NCBI GenBank assembly: GCA_947084925.1
Contig: CAMTUJ010000027.1
Location: 62,001 to 126,000, forward strand
Source of the DNA: JAGPUQ01 sp947084925
Lineage (GTDB): Bacteria; Pseudomonadota; Gammaproteobacteria; Pseudomonadales; Porticoccaceae
Direction: 5' to 3'
Length of the DNA stretch: 64,000 bases
Shown here piece after piece: positions 25,592 to 34,820 of the stretch (position 1 is its first letter; every line of letters begins with the position of its first letter). Below the pieces are notes generated by a model. The model was not told the origin of the DNA. It did no database searches and saw only the letters and a list, made by a program, of their open reading frames with translations. A program made the translations under genes and the position numbers.

Positions 25592-26440
25592 TCAACTGGT
25601 GCGCAGGCTGCGCAATCCCTCCTGGATACGCACCAGATGGTCTTCGAGTTCGGGGCCCTTGCGCTGCGCGACGCCGATGGCCAGCACATCGATCACCACC
25701 AGATGGGCGATGCGCGATGACAGCGGCGTGTAGAGCTGGAAATCTTCCTTGACGTCGATGGCAATGGGGATGGTGGCGGCGGCGGCCACCGGCGTGTGGC
25801 CGGGCGCGAGACCGATCACGATGGCACCATGTTTTTTCACCTGTTTGATCGAGTCGAGCAGCGCCCGGGTCCGGCCCGACTGCGAGAACGCAACCACGAC
25901 GTCGCCCGGCTCCAGCGACGTGGCCGACATGTTCTGCAGGTGGGGATCGGAATAGGCGGCGGTGGCCAGGCGCAGGCGGAAAAACCGGTGCTGGGCGTCG
26001 AAGGCGACGGGAGCCGAGGCGCCGAAGCCGTAGAACTCCACCCGCCGCGCCGCGCACAGCGCGCGGATGGCGCGATCGAGCATTTGCGGGTCCAGGCTGT
26101 CGCGGACCTTGAGCAGATTGTCCACCGTGGTATCGAACACCTTGTCGGTGTACTCGCGCACCGAATCGGTATCGGTGACGGCGATCTGGCCGAAGCCGGG
26201 GCTCGCCGCCAGTTGCTGGGCCAGGGAGAGCTTGAAATCCTGAAAGCCGCCGCAGCCGACGGCGCGGCAAAAGCGCACCACCGTCGGCTCGCTGACCCCG
26301 GCGTGGCGCGCCAGATCGACGATGCGCATGCGCACCACCTGTTCCGGATCGATCAGCACATAGTCGGCCACCCTGCGTTCGGCCTTGCGCAGAGTGGGCA
26401 GTGCGGCGTTGATGGTTCGTGTCAATTCGGCGGGCTTCAC
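25592..26440 (-). CDS. RpiR/HexR-family transcriptional regulator
   Basis: A 282-residue regulator: N-terminal HTH_6 domain (about 1-77, with VDLARHAGVSEPTVVRFCRAVG) and a C-terminal SIS sugar-phosphate-binding domain (about 120-255, GDVVVAFSQSGRTRALLD). It resembles HexR, which senses 2-keto-3-deoxy-6-phosphogluconate and controls central carbon genes. No sugar-metabolism genes flank it here. The GTG start has GGAG 6 nt upstream. A TGTAGTTTA sequence at about 26467 matches one half of the HexR palindrome; with only a half site, autoregulation is speculative. Confidence 0.82.
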   Translation of the reverse strand: MKPAELTRTINAALPTLRKAERRVADYVLIDPEQVVRMRIVDLARHAGVSEPTVVRFCRAVGCGGFQDFKLSLAQQLAASPGFGQIAVTDTDSVREYTDKVFDTTVDNLLKVRDSLDPQMLDRAIRALCAARRVEFYGFGASAPVAFDAQHRFFRLRLATAAYSDPHLQNMSATSLEPGDVVVAFSQSGRTRALLDSIKQVKKHGAIVIGLAPGHTPVAAAATIPIAIDVKEDFQLYTPLSSRIAHLVVIDVLAIGVAQRKGPELEDHLVRIQEGLRSLRTS

Positions 26441-26575
26441 CGGCTACTCCGTCGCGCACTGGCGCGATTGTAGTTTATTCCCGGCCAGCGCCCGCGGGCC
26501 GCAGGTTGGCCCTCGTTTCGCGTCGCGGCCCCACCAAAACCATTAATTGCGGGTGGCGTTTGTTAGAATCCCGCA

Positions 26576-28762
26576 ATGAACCTGTCCCCCATTCTCGATC
26601 CCCTCAACGACGCCCAGCGCGCGGCGGTTGCCCACGCTGCCGGCCACCTGATCGTGCTGGCCGGCGCCGGCAGCGGCAAGACCCGGGTGCTGGTGCACCG
26701 CATCGCCTGGCTGGTGCGCGGCGCGGGGGTTTCGCCCCAGGGCATCCTTGCCGTCACCTTCACCAACAAGGCGGCGCGGGAGATGCGCGAGCGCCTCGCC
26801 GATCTGCTGGGCATGGCCGCGCAAGGCATGTGGGTCGGCACTTTCCACGGTTTGGCCCACCGCCTGTTGAAAACCCACTGGCGCGATGCGGGACTCACGG
26901 AAAATTTCCAGATCCTCGACGCCGACGACCAGCTGCGGCTGATCAAGCGGGTCTATGTCGCGCGCGGGCTCGACACCGAGCGCTGGCCGCCGCGCCAGGC
27001 GCAGTGGTACATCAACGCCCAGAAAGACGAGGGCTTGCGTCCCCAGCACATCCGGGAGACCGGCGACCCCTTCGTCGCCGCCATGCTGGGGGTCTACCGC
27101 GACTACGAGGCCGCCTGCGCCCGCGGCGGAGTGGTGGATTTCGGCGAGCTGTTGCTGCGCGCCCACGAACTCTGGCTGCGGCATCCGGAGCTGCTCGCCC
27201 ACTACCAGCAGCGCTTCGGCCATCTGCTGGTGGACGAATTTCAGGACACCAACGCCATTCAGTATGCCTGGCTGCGCCTGCTGGCCGGGGAGTCGAGTCG
27301 CGTGACCGTGGTCGGCGACGACGACCAGTCCATCTACGGCTGGCGCGGTGCGCGGATCGAGAACATCCGCGATTTCAGCCGCCACTTTGCCGGCGCGAGC
27401 ACGGTGCGACTGGAGCAGAATTACCGCTCCACCGCTACCATTCTGGATGCCGCCAATGCCGTTATTGCCCACAACGCCGGGCGCATGGGGAAAGAACTCT
27501 GGACCAGTGGCGAACGCGGCGAGCCCATTTCCGTCTACGCCGCGTACAACGAGCAGGATGAAGCGCGCTTTATCGCCGAACGCATCCAGGTCTGGCTCGC
27601 CGCTGGCGGCAGCTGCGACGAAGTCGCCATGCTCTACCGCTCCAACGCCCAATCGCGGGTGCTGGAAGAAGCGCTGCTGCGCGCCGCCATTCCCTACCGG
27701 ATTCACGGTGGCCACCGCTTCTATGAGCGCCTCGAAATCCGCAATGCGCTCGCCTACCTGCGCCTGCTGGTCAATCCCGACGACGACGCGGCGGTGGAGC
27801 GGGTGCTCAATGTGCCGACCCGCGGCATCGGCGAGCGCACCGTCGCGCAACTGCGCGAGGTCGCCCGCGCGGGCGGCATTTCGCTTTGGCAGGTGCTGCG
27901 CAATGGCGTCAGCGACCTGCCGGCACGCGCCGCCGGCGCGGTGCGCGGTTTTACCGCGCTGATTGAAGAATTGCGCGCCGACGTTGATCGCTTCGATCTG
28001 GCGGAGCTGGCCGATCGGATGCTCACGCGCACCGGGCTGCTGGAATTCCACCGCCGCGAAACCGGTGAACGCGGCGCCGCCCGCGTCGAAAACCTCGACG
28101 AGCTGATCAGTGCCTGCCGGGCCTTTGTGCCGGAAGCGCCGGACCAACCCCTGTTGCCGCAGTTTCTCGACGCCGCCGCGCTCGACGCGGGCGATGCCCA
28201 GGCCGAGGGCGATACCGCCGCCGTGCAATTGATGACGCTCCATTCCGCCAAGGGGCTCGAATTTCCGCTGGTGTTCATGGCCGGCGTGGAAGAAAACCTG
28301 TTTCCCCACAAAATGTCCCTCGACGAACCCGGGCGCCTCGAAGAAGAGCGGCGGCTGTGCTATGTGGGCATCACCCGCGCCATGACCAAGCTGTATCTGA
28401 CCTGGGCCGAGACGCGCAATCTTCACGGCCGCGAACAGTTCAATACGCCGTCGCGGTTTCTGCGCGATATACCGGCGGAGCTGCTCGAGGAAGTGCGCCT
28501 GCGCGCCACCATCACCCGGCCGGTCAGTTTCACGGCGCGGCCCGTGAGCTACGCCACGCGGCCCTCCACCGGCACCGCCAAGCTCGCCGACAACGGTACC
28601 GGCTTCGTCCTGGGGCAGCGGGTCGCGCACAAAAAATTCGGCGAAGGCGTGGTGCTGGGTTTCGAAGGGCTCGGTCCGCAGGCGCGGGTCCAGGTCAACT
28701 TCCGCAGCGGCGGCACCAAATGGCTGGTGATGCAGTTTGCCGGGCTGAGTCCGCTCGGCTGA
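26576..28762 (+). CDS. uvrD: DNA helicase II (UvrD/Rep family)
   Basis: A 728-residue superfamily 1A helicase for nucleotide excision and mismatch repair. Walker A is GAGSGKT (30-36) after the Q motif LNDAQRAAV. Further motifs are TFTNKAAREM, LLVDEFQDTN, VGDDDQSIYGWRGA, LEQNYRS, LMTLHSAKGLEF and YVGITRAM. The C-terminus (about 670-728) holds the Tudor-like domain that contacts RNA polymerase. No Shine-Dalgarno is visible. A TAGAAT -10 candidate ends 6 nt before the ATG, so the transcript could be leaderless. Confidence 0.96.
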   Translation: MNLSPILDPLNDAQRAAVAHAAGHLIVLAGAGSGKTRVLVHRIAWLVRGAGVSPQGILAVTFTNKAAREMRERLADLLGMAAQGMWVGTFHGLAHRLLKTHWRDAGLTENFQILDADDQLRLIKRVYVARGLDTERWPPRQAQWYINAQKDEGLRPQHIRETGDPFVAAMLGVYRDYEAACARGGVVDFGELLLRAHELWLRHPELLAHYQQRFGHLLVDEFQDTNAIQYAWLRLLAGESSRVTVVGDDDQSIYGWRGARIENIRDFSRHFAGASTVRLEQNYRSTATILDAANAVIAHNAGRMGKELWTSGERGEPISVYAAYNEQDEARFIAERIQVWLAAGGSCDEVAMLYRSNAQSRVLEEALLRAAIPYRIHGGHRFYERLEIRNALAYLRLLVNPDDDAAVERVLNVPTRGIGERTVAQLREVARAGGISLWQVLRNGVSDLPARAAGAVRGFTALIEELRADVDRFDLAELADRMLTRTGLLEFHRRETGERGAARVENLDELISACRAFVPEAPDQPLLPQFLDAAALDAGDAQAEGDTAAVQLMTLHSAKGLEFPLVFMAGVEENLFPHKMSLDEPGRLEEERRLCYVGITRAMTKLYLTWAETRNLHGREQFNTPSRFLRDIPAELLEEVRLRATITRPVSFTARPVSYATRPSTGTAKLADNGTGFVLGQRVAHKKFGEGVVLGFEGLGPQARVQVNFRSGGTKWLVMQFAGLSPLG

Positions 28763-28769
28763 TGGCCCG

Positions 28770-28793
28770 GCGAAAAACTCTGCGAAAAACTCT
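28770..28793 (+). repeat. 12-bp tandem duplication downstream of uvrD
   Basis: GCGAAAAACTCT occurs twice in perfect tandem, 8 bp after the uvrD stop, in the short space between the convergent uvrD and dtd genes. No function is evident. Confidence 0.85.
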
Positions 28794-28880
28794 GCGGCGA
28801 CCACCAGCATCGTTGCGCGCATCGGGTCGCCACAGATGCCTTGTTAACAAGCCGCCCCGGGAGGCGTGGCTTGCCCCGGT

Positions 28881-29318
28881 CTACACCTCCAGCAACAAAG
28901 TCACCGGACCGTCGTTGACGAGCGCCACCTGCATGTCCGCGCCGAACACACCGCAGGCGACGGGCGCGTGGCGTTCCCGTGCCCGTGCGACGAAGTGGTT
29001 GTAGAGGTGCTCGGCCTGCCCCGGCGGCGCGGCGGGCGTGAAGCTCGGTCGCAAACCCTTGCGGGTGTCGGCCATCAAGGTGAACTGGGAGACGATCAAC
29101 AGACCGCCACCGATGTCGGCGAGGCTGAGGTTCATGCGGCCCTCGGCGTCCGGAAACAGGCGGTAGCGCAGTACCCGGTCGAGCAGGGTATCGGCGCTCG
29201 CGACGGTATCCGCGTGGGCGATGCCGACAAGCAACAGCACACCCTGCCGGATGGCGCCCACTTCGGCGCCGCCGGCCACAACGGCCGCGCGACGCACCCG
29301 TTGCAGCAGGCCGCGCAC
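28881..29318 (-). CDS. dtd: D-aminoacyl-tRNA deacylase
   Basis: A 145-residue proofreading enzyme that hydrolyses D-amino acids (and glycine mischarged on tRNA-Ala) from tRNA. Both signature motifs are present: VSQFTLMADTRKG near residue 76 and the C-terminal VNDGPVTLLLEV. Length is canonical. The GTG start lies one base from the pip stop, so pip and dtd are co-transcribed. Confidence 0.95.
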   Translation of the reverse strand: MRGLLQRVRRAAVVAGGAEVGAIRQGVLLLVGIAHADTVASADTLLDRVLRYRLFPDAEGRMNLSLADIGGGLLIVSQFTLMADTRKGLRPSFTPAAPPGQAEHLYNHFVARARERHAPVACGVFGADMQVALVNDGPVTLLLEV

Positions 29319-29319
29319 G

Positions 29320-30279
29320 CTAGAATTTTCCGGTCAACTCGCTGGCGAAGCGGTCGGTGGCGCGGATCAGCGCATCCAGGGTGCCGGGTTCGCTGGAGGC
29401 GTGCCCGGCGTCGCGGATGATGTCCAGTTCCGCGTGGGGCAGCGCCTGCTGGAGCGTGAATGCCTGATCCACCGGACAGACCACATCGTAGCGGCCGTGG
29501 ACGATCACCATGGGAATGCCCGCCAGCAGGTGCGCGTCGCGACAGATCTGGTTTTCGGCGATGAACGCATCGTTGACGAAGTAGTGCGCCTCGATGCGCG
29601 CCATGGCGATGGCGACCTGGGGACTGCCGAAGCGGGCCACGACATGGCCGTTGGGCTCATGGGTGGCGCAGCGCGCCTCCCACAACGCCCAGGCCTTGGC
29701 GGCCGCCATGCGGATGATGTCGTTATCCCCGGTGAGGCGTCGATGGTAGGCCTGCAGCAGATCGTGACGTTCTTCAGGGGAAATCTGGCCGATGAAATCC
29801 TGCCAGTAGTCGGGAAAGATGCAACTCGCGCCGTATTGATAAAACCAGTCGATGTCCGTTTTGCGGCACAGGAAAATACCGCGCAGCACCAAACCCAGAA
29901 CCCGCTCCGGATGGGCTTGGGCATAGAGCAGGCTGAGGGTCGAGCCCCAGGAGCCGCCGAACAGCAGCCAGCGCTCGACGCCGAGCTTTTCGCGCAGCGT
30001 TTCCATATCGGCCAGCAAATGCGCGGTGGTGTTGTCGTTCAGGTCCGCGTGGGGTCGCGCACGACCGGCACCGCGCTGATCGAACAGAATGATGCGGTAC
30101 TTTTCCGGATCGAAGAACCGGCGGTCCTGTTCGCTGCACCCCGCGCCGGGGCCGCCGTGAACGAACAGCACCGGAATGCCCTCCGGGATTCCGCATTCCT
30201 CGACGTAGAGTGCGTGCCCGCCGGCGACATCGACACGATGACTGGCATAGGGACGGATGGCCGGATAAAACTGCCGCAT
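29320..30279 (-). CDS. pip: prolyl aminopeptidase (proline iminopeptidase)
   Basis: An alpha/beta-hydrolase of about 319 residues that removes N-terminal proline from peptides. The HGGPGAG oxyanion motif is near 42-48. The nucleophile is in GGSWGS (S110), with D265 in HGRYDVVCP and H293 in DAGHASSEP completing the triad. The common DQRGCGRS reads DQRGAGRA. I start at the ATG at 30279 (MRQFYPAIRPYA), the normal family N-terminus; a TTG two codons upstream is possible. Confidence 0.93.
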   Translation of the reverse strand: MRQFYPAIRPYASHRVDVAGGHALYVEECGIPEGIPVLFVHGGPGAGCSEQDRRFFDPEKYRIILFDQRGAGRARPHADLNDNTTAHLLADMETLREKLGVERWLLFGGSWGSTLSLLYAQAHPERVLGLVLRGIFLCRKTDIDWFYQYGASCIFPDYWQDFIGQISPEERHDLLQAYHRRLTGDNDIIRMAAAKAWALWEARCATHEPNGHVVARFGSPQVAIAMARIEAHYFVNDAFIAENQICRDAHLLAGIPMVIVHGRYDVVCPVDQAFTLQQALPHAELDIIRDAGHASSEPGTLDALIRATDRFASELTGKF

Positions 30280-30390
30280 GCGCAAGAATACGCTCTTTCC
30301 AGGAGAGCGGCTAACCTAAGGGAAGCCCCTGTGAAAGGCAACCGGAATCTCCCCGCGCGCTCGCCCGACACCAGCCCGCAGAGCCGGGAC

Positions 30391-30507
30391 TCAGCCGGCT
30401 TTCAGTTCGTGGCGAAGCCGCCAGGCCGCGATCAGATAAAGCACGGCACCGATGCACGCCATCACTTGATGAATTGCTTCCGCCACGGTTGGTGCGGAGG
30501 CGATCAA
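30391..30507 (-). CDS. possible 38-residue single-helix membrane protein
   Basis: A short frame from TTG (30507) to TGA encodes about 38 residues with one hydrophobic stretch (VMACIGAVLYLIAAW) followed by a positively charged tail (RLRHELKAG), as in small inner-membrane proteins. No convincing ribosome-binding site and no recognised homologue. It fills most of the 250-bp gap before pip. It may be spurious. Confidence 0.22.
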   Translation of the reverse strand: MIASAPTVAEAIHQVMACIGAVLYLIAAWRLRHELKAG

Positions 30508-30531
30508 GTTTAGTGCCGACGGGAGGAGGGG

Positions 30532-31098
30532 TCAGGGTTGGCCGGGATACTGCCCGGCGCGGGTGAGCGCGTAATCCTGACCCAGGCTGTAAAGCCCAAG
30601 GCCGATGAACGCCAGCAGAAAGCGGCCTTCCATCACCGCGCTGTAGTGTCCACCCGGGAACGGCGAGGCGTCAGTGAGGAAAATCAGCGCCAGCACGCCG
30701 ATCATCAGCACCCACAGCACCGCGCCCCAGAAATAGCCCAGCAGGTAGAGCAGTCCGGGCGTAAAGGCGAGGCACCAGTACAGGCCGGTCTGTTCGACAC
30801 CCCCGTGCAGCACGAGCATGAAGAACAGTCCCAGGATTGGCACGATGAAATACCACTTGGCGCCCGTGTGATAACCCACCAGTTGGGCCACCACCAGACC
30901 GGCGAAGGATGCGGCGGAGCAGGTAAACAGCGCGCCGGCCAGCAGCAGGTCGCCGCGGAAGAAATCCAGCAGGCCCATGACCAGGCTGAAGATCCCGAAC
31001 AGCGCCAACCCCCAGGTGATCAAACCCGTCGAACGCCACAGACCCAGTTGTGCATCGAAGTAAAAATCGCGCCGGTTGTGGCCGCTTCCTTCGTCCAT
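30532..31098 (-). CDS. integral membrane protein resembling a stand-alone sensor domain
   Basis: A 188-residue protein with about six hydrophobic segments and a short charged N-terminus (MDEGSGHNRRDFYFDAQLG). The layout, alternating helices with conserved-looking VGYHTGAKWYFIVPILG, resembles MASE-type membrane sensor modules that normally precede GGDEF or kinase domains. Here no output domain follows: the frame ends after QYPGQP. I do not recognise a precise family and assign no function. It is separately transcribed between pip and typA. Confidence 0.7.
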   Translation of the reverse strand: MDEGSGHNRRDFYFDAQLGLWRSTGLITWGLALFGIFSLVMGLLDFFRGDLLLAGALFTCSAASFAGLVVAQLVGYHTGAKWYFIVPILGLFFMLVLHGGVEQTGLYWCLAFTPGLLYLLGYFWGAVLWVLMIGVLALIFLTDASPFPGGHYSAVMEGRFLLAFIGLGLYSLGQDYALTRAGQYPGQP

Positions 31099-31204
31099 GA
31101 TAGCTGTCCAGTACCCAGGTCACAAAACCATAAGCCTCGACCGGGGAGTCGGTAATCTTTGCCGACCAGTGGCGCCGAAGTTCCGACCAGTGGTGAGTCG
31201 ACGG

Positions 31205-33022
31205 TCAGGAGGCCGCCTTGCCGCGCTTGCGATCCTGCTCCCGCAACAGCTTCTTGCGCAGGCGGATATGGTGCGGCGTCACCTCGACCAACTCGTCCTC
31301 GGCGATGAATTCCAGCGCCTGCTCCAGCGTGAACCGGATCGGCGGCGTCAGCACCAAGGCTTCATCGGTGCCGGCGGCACGGATGTTGGTGAGCTGCTTG
31401 CCTTTGGTGGGGTTCACCGGCAAATCGTTACCGCGCGAGTGAATGCCGATCAACTGGCCTTCATAGACATCCTCGCCGTGTCCCAGAAACAAACGCCCGC
31501 GCTCTTGCAGGTTGTACAGCGCATACGCGAGCGCCTTGCCGCGCGTCATGGAGACCAGCACCCCGTTCTGCCGTACTCCCGCCACGCCGGGCTTGATCCG
31601 GTCATAGCGGTCGAAGATGCTGGTGAGGATGCCACTGCCCGAGGTCAGGGTGAGAAACTCGTTGCGAAACCCGATCATGCCCCGCGACGGCACCCGGTAC
31701 TCGAGCCGGACCCGGCCACGGCCGTCGAGGACCATGTCGAGCAGGTCGCCCTTGCGGCGCCCCATCTCCTCCATCACGGCGCCCTGGTGGGTCTCCTCGA
31801 CATCGGCGACCACAATCTCGAAAGGCTCGAGGATTTCGCCGTCGACTTCCTTCTGAATCACCACCGGTCGGGAAACGCCGAGCTCGTAGCCTTCGCGGCG
31901 CATGGTCTCGATCAACACCGCAAGGTGCAGCTCGCCACGTCCCGACACCCGAAAGCGATCCGGGGTATCGCCAGGCTCGACGCGCAAGGCGACGTTGTGA
32001 ATCAGTTCCTGCTCCAGGCGTTCGCCAATGTTGCGCGAGGTGACGTACTTGCCATCCAGCCCGGCGAAAGGCGAGTCGTTGACCTGAAACGTCATGCTGA
32101 CGGTGGGCTCGTCCACGTCCAGGGGGGGCAGTGGTTCCACGCAGGCCGGATCGCACAGAGTGTCGGAAATCCCGAGCCCCTCGATCCCGGTGATGCAAAC
32201 GATGTCGCCGGCCGTTGCGCGATCCGTGTCCACGCGCGCCAACCCCAGGTAACCCTTCACCTCGAGGATACGGGCGCGCCGCTGGCCGCCTCCCGCCGCC
32301 GCGACGATCACGGACTGTCCCGGCACCAGCACACCGCGGGCGATGCGCCCGATACCGATAACCCCGACGTAACTGTCGTAGTCGAGCGCGGAAATCTGCA
32401 TCTGGAACGGCCCGGCCTCATCCACGACCGGCGCGGGCACGCGCTCCGTGATCATTTCGAACAGGGGCGCCATGTCGGGCGCCAGGTGGTTGTAGTCCAG
32501 GCCGGCGACTCCGGTGAGCGCGGAAGCGTAAATCACCGGAAAATCGAGCTGCTCTTCGGTGGCGCCGAGGCGGTGAAAGAGGTCGAACACCTGGTCAACG
32601 ACCCAGTCCGGGCGCGCGCCGGGGCGGTCGATCTTGTTCACTACCAGGATGGGCTTGAGGCCGCGGGCGAACGCCTTGGCGGTCACAAACCGGGTTTGCG
32701 GCATGGGGCCGTCGACGGCATCCACCAGCAGCAGCACCGAGTCGACCATTGACAGCACCCGCTCCACCTCGCCGCCAAAATCGGCGTGGCCCGGGGTATC
32801 GACAATGTTGATGCGGTAATCGCGCCACTGAATGGCCGTGTTTTTGGCGAGAATGGTGATGCCGCGCTCGCGCTCCTGATCGTTGGAATCCATCAGGCGT
32901 TCGGCGCCCTGACTCTTGCGATCCAGGGTCCCGGACTGCTGCAGCAGTCGATCGACCAGCGTGGTCTTGCCATGATCGACATGGGCGACAATGGCAATGT
33001 TGCGCAACTTGCTGACCGACAT
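31205..33022 (-). CDS. typA: ribosome-associated translational GTPase TypA/BipA
   Basis: A 605-residue translation GTPase: G domain with AHVDHGKT (13-20), DTPGHADF and NKIDRPGA, then EF-G-like domains and the BipA-specific C-terminal domain. It acts in ribosome assembly and stress adaptation, notably at low temperature. A perfect TATAAT is found on the minus strand at 33050-33055, about 28 bp upstream of the ATG, without a clear -35. No strong Shine-Dalgarno is visible. Confidence 0.96.
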   Translation of the reverse strand: MSVSKLRNIAIVAHVDHGKTTLVDRLLQQSGTLDRKSQGAERLMDSNDQERERGITILAKNTAIQWRDYRINIVDTPGHADFGGEVERVLSMVDSVLLLVDAVDGPMPQTRFVTAKAFARGLKPILVVNKIDRPGARPDWVVDQVFDLFHRLGATEEQLDFPVIYASALTGVAGLDYNHLAPDMAPLFEMITERVPAPVVDEAGPFQMQISALDYDSYVGVIGIGRIARGVLVPGQSVIVAAAGGGQRRARILEVKGYLGLARVDTDRATAGDIVCITGIEGLGISDTLCDPACVEPLPPLDVDEPTVSMTFQVNDSPFAGLDGKYVTSRNIGERLEQELIHNVALRVEPGDTPDRFRVSGRGELHLAVLIETMRREGYELGVSRPVVIQKEVDGEILEPFEIVVADVEETHQGAVMEEMGRRKGDLLDMVLDGRGRVRLEYRVPSRGMIGFRNEFLTLTSGSGILTSIFDRYDRIKPGVAGVRQNGVLVSMTRGKALAYALYNLQERGRLFLGHGEDVYEGQLIGIHSRGNDLPVNPTKGKQLTNIRAAGTDEALVLTPPIRFTLEQALEFIAEDELVEVTPHHIRLRKKLLREQDRKRGKAAS

Positions 33023-33096
33023 GGAGGGATACCGGGAAAAGGGGCGCGCATTATACGCGCGCGCGCCTTACCGGAGAATGACCTTGACGAACGGCC

Positions 33097-34548
33097 TCAG
33101 GGCCGGTAGACCGCGACGCGGGTAAAGCCGCGCTCGACCAGCAGCTCGGCATGCAGACGGCTCATCACCCCCTTGTCGCAATACAGCAGATAAGGCGTCT
33201 CCGGCGAGACCTGGGCAAAGAACTGCTGCAGCCGGTAAAAGGGTACCGCCTCGACCGGGACGCTGCCGGCGCGCAGCGGGCGGTCGGCGCTCTGGTCCGG
33301 GTGGCGAACATCGAGAATGGTGATGCCCGGCTGCGGCGCCTGAAAGATCTCCACCGCTATCTGACCGACCGCGCCTTCCATTACCGATTCGATGTCTTCT
33401 TCCGTGCGCGCGGCGATGGCGCGCTCCAGGATGGCGAAGTCGAACTCGGCCTCGGCGCGCTCGACGCGGTCGCGACGGGCATGGGTGGTCGGCTTCACCG
33501 AGATCACCCCGCAGTATTCCGGCATGCTGGCCGCGAACGGCTCGGTGCCGATGGCGCGGGCAATCCCGATGATGTCCTGCTTGTCCATCGCGATCAGCGG
33601 CCGCAGCACCAGCATGTCGGTGACCGCGTCGATCACCGCCAGATTGGGCAGGGTCTGGCTGGACACCTGGGCGATGCTCTCCCCGGTGACCAGGGCATCG
33701 ACCCCCCAGGCACGCGCAATCGCCGTGGCCGCGCGCAGCATCATGCGCTTGAGCACCACGCCCATTTGCGAGTCGTCCACCCGGGTCAGGATCTCGGCCA
33801 CCACGCCCTCGAACGGTACGCTGATGAACTTGACACTGTGGCTCGCGCTGTATTTTTCCCAGAGGAAGTGCGCGACTTCCTTGACGCCGAGCGCGTGGGC
33901 GCGACCGCCCAGATTGAAAAAGCAGAAGTGCGTGCGCAGACCCCGCCGTAACAGCATGTAGCTGGCAACCGTGGAATCGAAGCCCCCGGACATGAGCGCC
34001 AGTACCGGCGGCTGCTCCCCCAGGGGAAACCCGCCGATCCCGGCCTGCCGCGATTCGATGACATAGAGCTGATCCGCGACGATTTCGAGGCGCACGGTGA
34101 TTTCCGGGTTATCGAGTGACACGGAAGCGCCTTCCGCCCGTGCCAGGAGTCTGCCCCCCACCTCCCGCTCGACCTGGGGCGAGGTGAACGCATGACGTCC
34201 CGTACGCTTGACGCGCACCACGAGCCGCCGCCCCGCCAGGGACACACCGTAACAGCGCCAGGCATGCTCCGCCATGGCGTCGAAATCGCCGAGCGGGTAC
34301 AGCTCCACCCGGGCAAAACTGGAGATGCCCGGCGTTCGCGCCAAGAGGTCGGCGATCCGGTCGGCAGCCTCGGGCGGCAGTCCGGCACCGCCGAGCTCCA
34401 GCCGATCCCAGTCGCCCGTGATGGTCACGCCGGGAACGACAGGCGCGATCAAGGTCCGCAGATTGCGCCTCAGCTGCCGAATCAGGCGCCGGCGTACCGG
34501 CGCGCTCTTGATGATGATCTCGGGGGACAGTTTGACGACGAAACGCAT
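33097..34548 (-). CDS. thiI: tRNA 4-thiouridine synthetase / thiamine sulfur carrier enzyme
   Basis: A 483-residue enzyme with ferredoxin-like and THUMP domains (about 1-165), a PP-loop adenylation domain with SGGFDS (187-192), and a C-terminal rhodanese domain with the persulfide cysteine C457 in LLYCDKGV. The second redox cysteine is in PEYCGVISVKPT near 345. It thiolates U8 of tRNA and, in gammaproteobacteria with the rhodanese domain, supplies sulfur for thiazole synthesis. It is divergent from glnA. Confidence 0.96.
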   Translation of the reverse strand: MRFVVKLSPEIIIKSAPVRRRLIRQLRRNLRTLIAPVVPGVTITGDWDRLELGGAGLPPEAADRIADLLARTPGISSFARVELYPLGDFDAMAEHAWRCYGVSLAGRRLVVRVKRTGRHAFTSPQVEREVGGRLLARAEGASVSLDNPEITVRLEIVADQLYVIESRQAGIGGFPLGEQPPVLALMSGGFDSTVASYMLLRRGLRTHFCFFNLGGRAHALGVKEVAHFLWEKYSASHSVKFISVPFEGVVAEILTRVDDSQMGVVLKRMMLRAATAIARAWGVDALVTGESIAQVSSQTLPNLAVIDAVTDMLVLRPLIAMDKQDIIGIARAIGTEPFAASMPEYCGVISVKPTTHARRDRVERAEAEFDFAILERAIAARTEEDIESVMEGAVGQIAVEIFQAPQPGITILDVRHPDQSADRPLRAGSVPVEAVPFYRLQQFFAQVSPETPYLLYCDKGVMSRLHAELLVERGFTRVAVYRP

Positions 34549-34637
34549 CGCTGGATGGGCTACCGTGGTTGAGAAGGCAGCCAGTATAGGAGGTTACGTC
34601 AGCGCTTCCCCGCGGGATTCGCCGCGCCGCCGATGCG

Positions 34638-34685
34638 CGCACCGCAACAGCGCATTGCACAGGTCGATCGCACCAATATAGCGCA
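34638..34685 (+). promoter_or_regulatory. pair of NtrC-type enhancer sites upstream of glnA
   Basis: Two 17-bp sites at 34638-34654 and 34669-34685 share identical arms, CGCACC-N5-AGCGCA, with different centres. Each matches the NtrC consensus TGCACC-N5-GGTGCA at 9 of 12 arm positions. Their centres are 31 bp apart, about three helical turns, as in the classical glnA enhancer. They lie about 170 and 200 bp upstream of the expected start site. The rest of the thiI-glnA gap (34549-34917) holds the sigma54 promoter and no gene. Confidence 0.6.
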
Positions 34686-34820
34686 GCACATTGCTCCCCG
34701 CGCGGATTCCGCGCCGACACCTTCGCTGTTATAGTTGGCGCCTGCCACGACCCGCCGGCGGCTGTCCCGACGTTCTTGATGCCGGCTGCCCGCCGAGCGG
34801 CGCGCAGCGATGGTGCCGAA

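Noticed and set aside
26460..26485. HexR operator in front of the HexR-like gene
   Set aside because: Only one half (TGTAGTTTA) of the palindrome is present; the second arm does not match, so no site is annotated.
31076..32752. 558-codon plus-strand open frame antisense to typA
   Set aside because: typA is full length with all GTPase motifs; the antisense frame has no recognisable domain.
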